A stretch of DNA of 64,000 bases from Zygnema cylindricum (taxonomy: Eukaryota > Streptophyta > Zygnematophyceae > Zygnematales > Zygnemataceae), in NCBI GenBank assembly GCA_037447655.1, contig JBBHKE010003290.1:47636-111635 (forward strand). Direction: 5' to 3'. The translations under genes and the position numbers were made by a program. Position 1 is the first letter of the stretch. Each line of letters opens with the position of its first letter. Below are positions 33,601-47,100 of this stretch, piece by piece. The notes beneath the pieces were generated by a model that saw only the letters and a list, made by a program, of their open reading frames with translations, searched no databases and was not told the origin of the DNA.

Positions 33601-36600
33601 AGAGCATCGATATAGTTCCAAATGCTTGCAAAATGGTAAAAAAAGTGTCCCTTTTTCTGGTATGTGTCAATGGCCTCCTTCAGTTCGTCGAGGATGGAGT
33701 AGATGAGTCCAATGACAAACAAAATTTCCAAAACCAAACGTAACCAATCTCGTGTTTCATGGTAAATATCAATTTTTAAAGATTCCAAATGTGATGTGGC
33801 TACAATTTTCCCTCCGGTTTGAAATGTCATATGTACACGTGTCAGAGTGAAGAACCGTGACCGAGCTGCAAGACATTCAAAAACACTACAATCACTGAAA
33901 GTACACAGAAAATCACAAATTGCCTTCTTAAGCCATTTCATACAGACTTTAGTAGTTTGATGGTATTCCCGTACTGCAGGAGAAACACAGAAACATTCCT
34001 CCAGAAAATCTGACTATAAATGGACAAAAGGGAATGGATGAAATGTGATACTTCGGTATTAAAACTGTTGGTTTTTGAAAGCTTTGATCTCTCAGTAGGA
34101 GGTGCTGTGAGGGAGCATTTAAAGACTTAGACTAATCCTTATGTTTTGCTTCAGTATAAACCTGAATTAGTGTGATAGTAGCAATAGGCTTCAAGCTGAA
34201 AAGGTATGAAATGAACACGTGTCAGTCTGTAGCAAACTTACATTGGAATGTCCTTGTACGAACCAATAAAAGTTAGGAGGACTCTCGTCCTGACGCGTGT
34301 CAAATTCTACAAAGATCTAGTAACGAATCGAACGACAAACGCAGCCGGAACACCGGAATGATCGCGTATGAACAATAAATACCCATCAGCCGATGAGGGT
34401 GATCGGACGAACTGTAACCGCCTTGACCTTTTTTCGGGGCCATGTTGACAAAGCAATAACGTCGTTTATAGGACTAAGGGCTCTCGTCCATCAGGCGTTG
34501 CCGTACATCATACGGACACATTTACTGGCAGTAATATCTTGATCACTTATCCATCAGGTCGTGCCAGCAAGGCAGCTATCGCTTACGTGCTTTATTGCGA
34601 TTGGTACCACATAGGTTCCTGTTCAGACGCCGACAATAGTCAACGATTTTAAAAGCACAAAACCTTAACGTCGTACCTGTATGGATGGACGAAATTTAAG
34701 ATTTGTAGAAACGTATTAAATTTTAACATCTGTGTGTGCGTACTATATGTGCGTACTTTATCACTGTACAAATTGTGTCATTATGTTTTAAACTGAAAGT
34801 CCTTTCCGCGAAGGTCAATGGATGCCAAAAGGAGCATAAAGGATATCCTCCGACAAAGATTTTTTCGTCAGTTTCGGTGGATTTAATCCACCCTGTACGA
34901 AGACACATGGCCTTTGCCAATTGTTAGGTTGTCACTGTTCGTCCACCATGGATTATATCTTTATTTCCAAGTGTGCCAATCGTTCACGCCTAGTGTGTGG
35001 CTAGTGTCCTCCTTGAGAACAGTTGAGGACACTAGCCAGATTCTGGATAGAATGAGCGTTTGCTTCGAAAACACAAAATCGAACGGTCGAAGTTGTCGCC
35101 CAAAAGTTTGGAGAATCTTGCGAACCTCCACTAAACATGTTTTGTAAAAAAGAAAAAAAAGGCGGTACAGCCTGGTACGAAAAGGTACGGTTTTCGGTAA
35201 ACAACCTGAATGTTCGCAAAACTGAAGTTTGTCTGTTTTCACATTAGTTTATTAATGTTCCGATTGTATTTTAGCTCTGAGTAGTTAAATAGGGTTTGTC
35301 CGTAAGTAAGGTATAGTGGAAGTACTATTGTAGTAATTTGACGTACGTAGGAACAGTACTATTGGATAAGGCGATGACATCAATTTTGGACAGTAGGTAG
35401 TAAAGCACGCTGTGAGTATATAAACTAGGAACTAGGAATACTTTTGGGAACAAAAGATGATATTACAATTCAGGAAGGCAGTTTGTGTGAACTTTGCAGT
35501 ATTATATCGCTTTGTTCCTTAAAGCAATTTGCATGGGACTTTGAGAGGCGCCTGCACATGCTGGATTCTGCACACTGGTGCAGTCAGAGTTAATTCTGGT
35601 GTATTCACTGCATCTAGCAGTGTCTGAAAGTTCCTGTCAAAGAAGTAATTACTTGGGTGTTTTTGCTCTGTGTTCTGCCATGGCCTCTACACAACTGCTG
35701 CACCGGCTGTCTCAAAACAACAAACATACATTTACTACTCAAGTAAACTGAAAACAAAAAAATTGAAAGCAGGGTGCGTCCTTACGATTGTATGTCAGCA
35801 GCTCTACATCCGCGGATTCTGTAAAAACGTCATAAAAAAAACCGTCCTTCAAATATTGCAGCAAGTTTGTCGCAGCTAAATTTCCCAAGTTGATGTCAAA
35901 AATGTATTTGTATCCGAAATCGAAAGAGCCCTACATCCCACAATGACACCACAGACAGTTCAGTGAACAGTCTTAAAAAAAAAACACAAAAAAGCAAACG
36001 ACAGGCTGGAAAAAGCATTACCTCAATCGCCGCTGGTTTAAATCCATATGGCGTCCCGTTTGGATTAAACTCTTCTTCCAGAAGGTCCTTAGAATCATTA
36101 AGTTCCTGAAAACGGGCCGATTGCTCATCAGCATATGTACTATTGTAGAGACTTGATGTTGGAAGAAAAGGAGATGCAACTCCCCATGATCTTGACTGTT
36201 TGACATTTCTCTGCATACAGAGGGGGAAATTTGAGTTGATCGAGCTAAACCTGCACAGGATAATCGACGGAAGAGAGTTAGAGACAAGACCCTTTGAAAG
36301 TATTCGGCTTTCCTACCGGTTAAACATCCTGCTTGACAATTTTCAGTTTACTAAAAACTACCGCAGTAAGTGACTTAACATGATTGTGTCGAATTTGTTG
36401 CAGGCATTTTGGACATGATTCTCTTTTAATAACAACGGCAACAACTTTTTGAGTCGTGTGCCATACAGAAGAGCATTTTTGTCGATGTGAATGTCGTGAG
36501 GGAAAATCAAAGTCTTGTCTAAAAAGATTAAAAACCAGAGAAAGCATGATGTTCTTGTCGGATACCATTTCAGATTTCACGTGTCTTCTTCATTTCTTTA

Positions 36601-39600
36601 ACACCATGTCAAAATGAAATCGTGACTTCTATCCTTCGCATACACACAAGCTTGAAATATAATTTTGGCTTCACCAAAAGCACCTACCGGCCTCCATGAC
36701 ACCAGTTTTGATCGCCATATGCCCTTGATTGTGAGAGTAGTAATCCTATAAGGACTCTGCGGACAGTAAAAAATTCAAAAGAAAAAAAATCAGACGATTG
36801 ACAGCCACAAACAATGAGTCCTCCATTCTTTCATTCAATAACGGAAATCAGTAAAATTTACAACACCTTTGCCTTTCTATTTCAATAAGAAAAGACTTTT
36901 GCTGTCCTGAGCGATCACATTATGTCTCATTCTGCAAACTGAAAGATGGATCACATTCTCAGTAGTTGATTTCCTTCGGAATTTAAGAAAGGTATATGTC
37001 CAATTTCAGTACAGCCCAAAAATAAATAAATTGACACAGAGGTGGAGAAATACCTGTTTTGAAGGGCAACTGTCCGAGTCAAGGGAGTTGTACTTGAAGG
37101 CGAAAAGTTTCCACTCGAAACATATAAGTCATCGCCAAATGTTCGCAATGAAAAACCGAACTCTAAATCTGATCCAATAGCTTCACCGACACAACAAACT
37201 GCAAAAAGAAGACAGAAAGGGGAATTTATTGTTTTAATGATAGCATCCAGGCATATTGTTCTTTGCAGCGATAGACGATTTTACGCAGAGATTTGAAATT
37301 TGAATCAAGCGAAGTGAATAAAACAGATGGAATATCATGAGCAGAAAAACTATGAGGACGAAGTTTATCGAAATCTCCAACAGAAGCTTACCTCCATCGT
37401 TTCCACGTGTCTGGTTGGAAGGACATGGACAGGAAGAGAGGCCACTAGAATCCAAAGGACACGAACAATCGCCACCGTCATAGGCACAAAAAAAATTATT
37501 GCATTCTTGGTCACAATTTCCGTTACCCAGTTGTTTAATTGTACAGTTGGAAGTACAAAGATAGTCCAGAGGGATAAAGTCTTCAGACAATCTGTCGGTG
37601 ACATCTGAGAAATAAAAAAATTACAGATATGGGATAATGTTATGAGTTAACGCCTCGGATAGAGGATAACTTTCAGTTGAAAAAGAGTCAATGACAAGAA
37701 CTGCAGTAAAAAACTGGTTAAAAAACTGGCTTACAAGGTATTTCCTCTGTTGCCGGGATGATCGTCAAATAGCAATTGTTGGTATCGCCAGAGCCTCGGG
37801 ATGAAAATCGTAAAGTTGTTTCGTTAGGATAATCCTCCGGAAGGAACTGAATGCTGTATCGGAAAGTGTTTGGAGGTGACGACGCAATTTCTGTGCCCAA
37901 CAGCACAACCCTAAACAATAAGAACAAGAAAATGTTGCCGCATTGTTGCCCAAAATTAGTATTACAGAAACTAATGTCGCATTAGGATTGACATCATTTT
38001 AGCTTATATATAACCCCGTCCACATCTAAAGGGAATATATCAGTACAAAGTTTATAATTGATATTGATCTGCAAAGAAATAAAGTAAAAACGTTAAGCAG
38101 ACATGTAATAATTATGTAAATCAGTATATTTACTTTACAGTAATATGATGCTTGTTGTTTTTGTATGATTGACTTACCGAGTGCACATGGCACAATGTCA
38201 AGAACATAAGTGCCCATATTTGCTGGAGTACACTTTGTCGTTCTTGAAACAACCCATCGTCCCCCACCGTATCCAAAATAAATGTCTTCGGACCGATCAC
38301 CGAGAGCCAAGGAAGTAGAGTTCTCCGAGATTTCTGCAGTGAAATCAGTGAAATCAAAACCTGAAAATGTTAAGACCTATGTTCTGCAAGAAACCTGAAA
38401 TTCACGCACTTGTTAAGTCTATAGCTCAATGGAAGCTTCTCCTGGATGTATAGTTAAGGGAACACTTTTCTATAACAGTTCACTCCAAAGGCTGAGGAAA
38501 AGAATGTATATATCAAGCAGCACTTTGCTAATCCGTTTTCTCTCTTAATGAAAATTAGGGACATCAAATAATACCGATCAAATTATTACCAACAAGACTT
38601 GTTCTGTCATCCTACGTCAGAACACATTTCACATATGTCAATCGTTATTCATCACTGTGAAATAAAAAAGACAACTAAGACATGTCTAGGATATCTTTCC
38701 GCCACGAGCAAATTACTTGCCACTTAAAGCTTGAGAACTTCATTACAACTTTGTGCTCAAAAGTTACTCCTCTTATTCAGCAGTTACTACACATAAAAAC
38801 TCAGCAGGAAATCAGCATGCTTTACCCATACACAATGTAACCTGTAAAAAGTTAATAATAGGCTTAGCACAAGAACGCCTGCCAAATACCTTAACATTGT
38901 TTTCAGAATGGATGTTGAGGTGACTTATTCATATTCTAGATAAATGTACTGAATATCGGTATAAAGGTCTTTTAACAGGGTTTTTTTTAAATATTTGCCA
39001 ACCATGTATGATCAAATTCGTTCCGAGATACATTGATGCCAACTTTTATTGCTTGTAGGTAGAATACACAACGACCGTAACAGTGAATTCACAAAAAAAT
39101 GGTAAACACAGGTGGTGGAACTCTTTCAAAACCACCCTGAAATTAAGGAATTGATAAAACGAATACACATAATTAGAACTTGTTGACAAGTGACGTCAAT
39201 GGGGGGCATAAAAAAAATAAAATGTAGCAGGTGCTCATAAAAACTCATCCACCAAACATGATGGTTTAAGGGTAGCAATACATTGCCATTATAAAATTGT
39301 GGAATGGTTAAAGAGTAGTGATATGTATGAAACATTTGAAAATGAATACACGTAGTTATTCCATTTCACGACTGTAAAAATCTACAAAAATCCACAGAAA
39401 AAATCTTCAATGGTTTTACCAATATTGTTGTTGCATGGTCCTTCTTGTACCAAAATTCCCAAATTGAACGTCATAAGTTCTATATTGCATTTATACAGAT
39501 CATTGGTTTGTTTCGATAAAAGATGAGATTTAAAACAACTTTCACAATTTATTACAGGCTGACATTTGCAGAAAACACAAAGGTTTTGAAATCATAGTTT

Positions 39601-41112
39601 TTTATTTTAGACGCCACAACAGTAACAATGGCATCAAACCAAATTTATACCCACCTATTTGAGAGTTTATGGATCTAATAGAATAGACAACATTGATTTC
39701 CGACAACCATCATCCGACAAAACATCCCTTATCAGGACATGGATCCAAAACAAGGTAAGTGGACTTTCGAGTGTTGACGTGTAATCTGTTCAAATGAAAT
39801 AAGTAACCCATAAAATTGGTGCAATTTACTTGTTTTTGCCTGAAAAACAAAAAGTAGTTCAGCAACTACCTGCTATAGAATGAGGATTGTCATCTGTCCA
39901 AACCCATTCCACGGTCTCTCCCGCGTTGATTGTAACGTTTAACTGAGAGCCGGAGGCCCAAGGGAGAATGTGGTCAGCTGTATCAGACAACCCAAAAAGA
40001 GACAATATTAATAGCAGAAAAACTGTCCTGTCTCGGACATGTAAACCTCCATTCCCAGAGGCAAATAATATACAATTTTGTCCAATTCCCTGTTTGCTCC
40101 ATTGCACATGTGTTCACCAAGAAAAAAGAAAAAAAAAGTGAGAAGCGAAAACCTGGTTGGAGCTTATTTTCACCAAGAACATGCATGTCAACCTACAAAA
40201 AAAAGTTAGTGTCTTATCACAACAGTGTCAAACGACAGAATGTACTTAAGCATAATAGTGCAAAAGGTCACCTTTGCGACATGTTGACAAATCAGGGGCG
40301 GTAACACATTGGTCTAGTCGATGTAACCTCGAAGCAATATCTAGAAGGAAATTGTCGTCAAAGTAAGCCACAGACGTGAAAGCCGCGACCATAATATCAA
40401 TGAAACGATCCAACTCATCCTGACCAATGGTGACACTGAAAAAAGTAAAACCAACGTAGAGGGATCAATACGCCTCACAACAAGCCTCACCATACAAAGC
40501 TTTCAGTCAAATTCACAATACTAGCTTGCCGTCATTCTGCATTGAAGTATTCTGATGACAAAAACCAACAGAATCATCCAGCAATGGCAGATATTTGGAT
40601 CTATATTACCTTGCATGAATTTCACGCAATGCAGAAACGAGGTCGAATAATGATGTCACATTGCGGTTTTTATGTGTAAAAAAGAATATGTCGTAAGGTC
40701 CGCCCATAAAAAGACCAAGAAAGTTAAACATCTTGTCCACATCATGATGCTCAAAAAAATGTGTTCCAAAACAGGTGTCCTTAGCATATGTCCCTTCAGC
40801 TCGATTTCCTGCTTTTGCCAGTCTAACCCACCGCATATATTCATCCGTTCCAAGATTTTCCCAGAGTGACTGTGATAGAATAGTTTTATTGGTTGTCCAA
40901 TCTGCAATATCCGATAGAGACACCATTGTCAAAAACAGTCAAATTAATAAATCGAAGCTAGGCCATGGGCTTGGCATGAAAATGAAACAGTAATCTCGTT
41001 TTATTTGAGGGACAAATAAATTGTCTTAGTCCAACTATCATGCTGTAAATGGCTTCCACAGATTATGCGCTTGATGATTTTCACCTGGACTATTGGACCT
41101 TGTCAAACATAA

Positions 41113-41155
<43 letters not shown>

Positions 41156-44100
41156 AAAAAAGGACTCACTAGTACAAACTTGGAATTCGTATATTTCATA
41201 CTCATCCAATCCAGGAGGCTGCACATCCAGATGCCACAGGTAAGAGAAAACAACAACACCTCTTTATTCCTTTTTGAAATTTATCTAACTTAAGAACTGC
41301 AAATGAATAACAGAGCAGTTACTACATTTTGATTAAAAAAAAAATGACTGCACACATTCTCCTGCAAAATAAGCCGTCTCAACCATACGTCCTGTCGTAA
41401 GTAGTCTTGACCACAATAATCTTTCATAACGATTATGGAGTCCCAATAACATTTAGCATGGGAACACCACTGGCGTTATTTAGAAAAAACAAAAAAAGGA
41501 GAAAAAATGGCCCGCATCGTCAACTTTTGCAGTCTTCTGGTTACTGTTTTGAGGCTCAGGATACAATTTTTACATTTTCCGCAAAGGGGATTCTTGCTTT
41601 TTTAGAGTTCCATGCTGGTTTCTTTTATTTGCTTGTTGCTGATGTCAGCAAAGAACTTATTTTAGTACAATTTTTTCCCTCGTTTGACCCTTTGACATTT
41701 TTTTCCTCAAAGCTGTTTAGGCTTCCTATTGGCCAAATAAGAAATCATGACCATGATGATGATGATAATAAAAAAGAGAACAAATAAAATACCTACAGGT
41801 GGAGGGCTTGGCGGAGGGCTTGGTGGAGGGGAGGCAATGGGTTTCCTATAGACACTTGTTCCTGCAATATTTAAGCAGTAAATAGGGTTTCAAATAGCAA
41901 GTTAGAGTTGACAACAATTCCGATGTCTCTTACATAGCTCATACATTGAGAAAAAGGTGACTGTAACAAAACCGTAGGTTAAACATGTACAGAAGTATGG
42001 AAATACTATTGACGCTTACTGTGTAACAAGCGTTCAATACACTCATAATAAGGGATAGCCACATAATACGTTCCCACACTTTTTCGCACATTAACACTAT
42101 GAACAAAAAAAAACTGAGAAAAACAAAAAATGTTAAAACAAAAAAGTGGAGGAAAAAGGCACCTACCGTTGCAGATAAAAGCCCCCGTCAGAAGGATAGG
42201 GTTTTCTGGTGTGAGCAAAATCTGGAAATATCCAAATTACATATTAGTGTATCATAATGCATACTTAATTGGTCACTTATTTCGGGTTTTTTGAATCTTT
42301 TTGTGAAAAAAATATTTTCTGCAGCAGAAAGCTTTAACTTGATCCTAAAATTTGCCCTTTCATTATTAGACATTTGGCCTTGATCATTGCAATTATCTAA
42401 CGCACTATTCGTGGAGACCATAAAGAATGAACTTCTATGTCAAGATACTTCCATTTAGTAAAAGGTTATACAGAGAGCGATATTAACACAAAAAGGAATT
42501 CCGATGCAATGAAGGTATTAGCCTCTTAAACAGAAATGTCAAGCTCATTCTGTAGATAAAAGCCAATAACATCATTCTCAAGAAAAATATCTAGGTCAGT
42601 AATCATTATGATGATTACTTCAATACTGAACCTTCAAGAACAAAAAACTCAATAGTAATGCCTACAAGAAAATCTGGGTCAGTATTCATGATCATGATTA
42701 CTTCGACACTGAGTCTTTGAGAACAAAAAATGTCAATGTCGTTCTGAATGCCAAAAGCCAAATCTGAATATCATTGTCACGCCAATTTTGATGTTAAAGT
42801 CAAATGTTAGAATCCAAGTTAAACTTGAATCGATATTCATGCCAATTTCTAGTGAATAAGAAACATCAGCATAAAAGCAAGCCAAAGTAAAAAAAAAGCA
42901 GCATGTGATACCAATAGATATGCAATACGGATTAACACTTATTTGAACAGACGTGTAGTTGTCAACATAAATCTCATTTTAGGTTCTACAAAACCATAAA
43001 ACACGGGCTGAAAGAAAATCACTGACAGGGTCATAACAGGATGTTATGTTTAAGTCCAAAACCACATAAGGATCCCTCGGGCACAAAGTCACACAATCCA
43101 CAAATGCAGACGAAATGTCGAAAGCTTGTCCATATTGGTCCTCATTTTCGCAAAAAATCATGAGACATGTCGCGATTGTTGCACAAGCCTTTTCACCAAA
43201 AAAATCACAAAGAAAACAAAAAACAACACCCAACAACCTTTCACCTTGTAAGCGGTACAATGATAAGGCGCTTTCTAGAAGACTTTAATAGCCCAAATCA
43301 CCACTCTATGTGCTACTCTTATCTTGCTGACAACAAGTACATTCCCAATCTGAGAGGATAAATAGAGATAGATACTTTGGACATCTGACGACAGTATCTA
43401 ATTTTCGCTATCCGAACATAACTACAAAATATTGCCCACATAGCTAGCTGGAGAACACTATTTAGGATAAACGGGACAGAATTTTTAATGGTTTTGTAAG
43501 AGAGATTAAATCAGTAGTACGACATCATGAGTTTGTAAGAACCGCAATCAACTTGAAAATTTCACATGAAAATGTGTAAAGTTGCAGCAATAACAACAAA
43601 ACTCACATCAACTATGGTTAGTTGAATGTCATATCAATGTAGTATATTTGAGATGATGGGTGACATACTTCTCGACAGGCATCAAAAACGTCCTGTGTTT
43701 TATTACATCCTCCAAATCGCATTAAATCCGTGCTTTCTTCGCTTACAACTGTAACATGCCCTGTTACTCCACCATAGGGGGCATTTAAAACCAATTGCCA
43801 GTCGCCATCTGGCAGCAGGAGAGTCGTCAGAGCGTTATCCAACTGAAGCTGCACAAAGTTCTGACTCGTGGGATACCTAGAAAATCCAAAAATACAAATA
43901 AACGAATTCGTAAACAAGGCAAATCAAGGCCAAAATATAATAACAAAAGCATATGAGTGGATGTTACATGTAGATCCAGAATCGACAACAATTTTGCAAG
44001 ACTGAAGAAGAACAAAGGAAAACACTAGAAAAATCGCCAGAAAATTATGAGACGAAGACAGGAAAAAAAGAAAAACAATTGACCTACCAGCAAAGGGCGA

Positions 44101-47100
44101 CTGGTCTACTCATGCAGAGATTCCAACTGCTTGCAGCTTGTTCTTCACTTGTTTTGAACGAATTGGAAATACTGATCCTGACATTGGTGGTGTTTTTAAA
44201 AATCCCGCAATCAGCGGCACATCCAAACCGTCCAAACTGCTCATGTTCTGTCGGTGATTCGCAAATACCGTTTCCACATTCTGGTTCTGCCCATACAGTC
44301 TGCGAATATGGCGACAATCACTCTCATGACTTAAGTGCAAGTTGATCTGACAAAAAGATAGAAAATTCAGCGGTGTCATTTCAGTTTTAATTTTGCAACA
44401 CATCATGCCACAGTGAACAGCTTTTGCAAAGAGAAGTTTGTAGCGCTTAAAACCTGAATGAAGGAATTATTAAGCCAATCATATATGTCAGCAGGGCCAC
44501 CAGAAAACACAGTCTCGGAATTTCCTGTGGTATCCTGCAGACAATCAGTAAAAAACAGTCATCAAAATCATCAAAGCCCCACAGCTCATATGGCTTACGG
44601 GACAAATGCAGATAAATTCAGCAAATTCCATGAAACAAGTTGGCTTTCACCGTACGCGTCTTTATTCACTGACTAGGATAAGATATACTATCAGGCATAG
44701 AGCAAGGCAACCGTTGAACTATCAACCTGTAAGATTGCATACATGATATAATTGATTTGCCCAGAAGAGAATCAGACAGACTACTGCACAGATATCCACA
44801 AAGACAGATTTGAGAACTTCGCTTGTTGCCCGTACATGTACAAAATTGTGAAGTATTAAACAATCATCGTACATCTATGTGTCTCGTACATGTAACAGTA
44901 TGACAACTCCTATACATATGCCGAATACCATTCTTAAACAGGATTTATACAGAGCTACTGTTCAACCTTACAATGAATTGTTAATCTGCGTTTATCACAT
45001 GTGCAATGAAGCAAGCACCACTGAAAAGAAATTAAATACTATGGTAATTGCTTGCATGTGACTGTCTGGTTCATAAAGTGCGTTTCCAAATTTACTACCG
45101 GAGGCAATAAAGCTTGGTGAGCAGTTGATATCCCGTATGTGACAAAAGCGTTCGCTTGCATGTATACAACAGTAAGGTAGATGGCTGTAAATATAAGGAA
45201 ACATCCTAACTCGATATACTTCCATATATGTTCGTTCGCCAGTTGAACTTTTGCATAAATCTCTGCACCCCCAAATAAAAACATGGTTTAGTGAACACAA
45301 GATGTTGGATTCATCTTCAGTTTTACATATGAATATACAATAAAGAATCTGACGAAGCCTGCTGTTGTTAAATCAACAGGTATCTGACATCTGAATCTAT
45401 GTCTTTATTTATGATCATCGGATTTCTGAGTCCCAGTACTGAGTTTATTTGAGGCTCACCTGATAGGATGTATTTGTCCTCCTCAACAGAGCTGGAAAGG
45501 TTCTGTTCTACAGCTTTTACATTTAGCCTGTGGAATAAGTTGGAGGAAACGGGAGATAGTAAAAGAGTTTCAATCAATACATTGTGCACCGTAATTAATT
45601 TACGTTAATAATTTTTATAAACTGATTTTTGTAGCAATTTTTGCCATCCACACAGGGTTTAGAAGAGACCACATTAATTACGACATTTAAATGGAGCAAA
45701 CGAAAGAATATGAGATTTAGGATCGACTGTACTATTTTCCTGCTCAACCTATTAGACCAATCTAGACTATTTACAAGAACTCCAACAGAAACAAGAAATA
45801 AAAATCTTAATGACTGATGAAGTAGACAACGTATTGAACCATATTCTTGTCTAATGAACAGACTTCTTTTTAACAACTCAGTTTATAAATTTTTTCCAGT
45901 ACCCGAAAAAAAATTTAAAACAACTTGGCGTTGGTCATACGCAGAGATGAAACAAAAACACACATCCGAATAGCATAAAGGGCAGAGCTTCAAACTTTAA
46001 GAGATTACTTATATATGCATTGTCTCTCTACTTTTCATGGTTATTTTGTAGCTACTAAGAATTTGAAGCACGTAAAGATTCTTTTTCTAACCTATTCTGC
46101 TGTGTGAAAAACAGGTTATTAACACTAAAGTACAAAATGCGTATGATATTTTGACATACAATTGTCAGGAATAGATTAAATGCCTTCAAAATGCAGCCTG
46201 CAAAGTTACTATATTACAGTCCATTTTTACCCTTCTCCCACAATGCTTTTCTTCCTGTTAAGTTGGCAGCCTGGTGCCATTCAATCTTATTTTTAATTGA
46301 AAGGGAAGTTGTAGGATTTGAGGCAAGTCACACAAACATGACGAGACTGCCCGTAGAGAAAAGATCTCCAGTTTAACTGGGAAATGAGATCTGACAGGAT
46401 ACTCAAATTCACATCGGAGACAAACTGTATATTCCGTTACCTCCTGTGAAAAAAAACTGACCCCTCAAAGGAAAAATAAGAGCAGCAAATAGCAAGCATT
46501 GGTCCTCGCATTTGAAAGATGCATATTACATAATAGGTTTCAATGGTCGATCAATTGGCATTCACTCGGAAAAAGGCACAGATGACTCGAGATTGGAGAA
46601 CCATGGACAGCAATTCATTTCTCATGGCGAGAGGATGATACCTTTTCTTTTTGTTGACAGCTGCAAGACCTAAACATTTTGTGACTAAGTCCTCTGGGCA
46701 TGTGCAGAGGGAAGGAACAATACACCGAACAACTTATTTGCTAAAATAATCAACATGTCTGACATTAAAGGCCAGGACTAACATCGTGCTTTGTGGATAC
46801 TTGTTTTTGGTCAGCCGGTTTTTGCCTCCTCTGAGGTGACTTCCAAGCGCGCCGTGACTGTGAATTCGGCTCGCCATGAAGCAATTTTAATATTTATTTA
46901 GTGTTGGAAGCTTAATATTAAGGTTGAGGATTTTAATATAGTGGACAATGTTTGTTTACAAAATCAATAGGGTACAACACCTCACAGGTTTGTCATTACC
47001 CAAACAAGAATTTTGATGTAGAGTCTACAAATGTTCTTTTCAAGACCAGAAATAGAGATTTCTCTTCTCGTTGAACTCATCTTAGGATACCTGCCTTATC

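Noticed and set aside
34723-35242. Several 60-90 residue ORFs in intron 23
   Set aside because: Open on both strands, no protein-like composition, and the intron is spliced out between two phase-matched exons (35786 and 33865).
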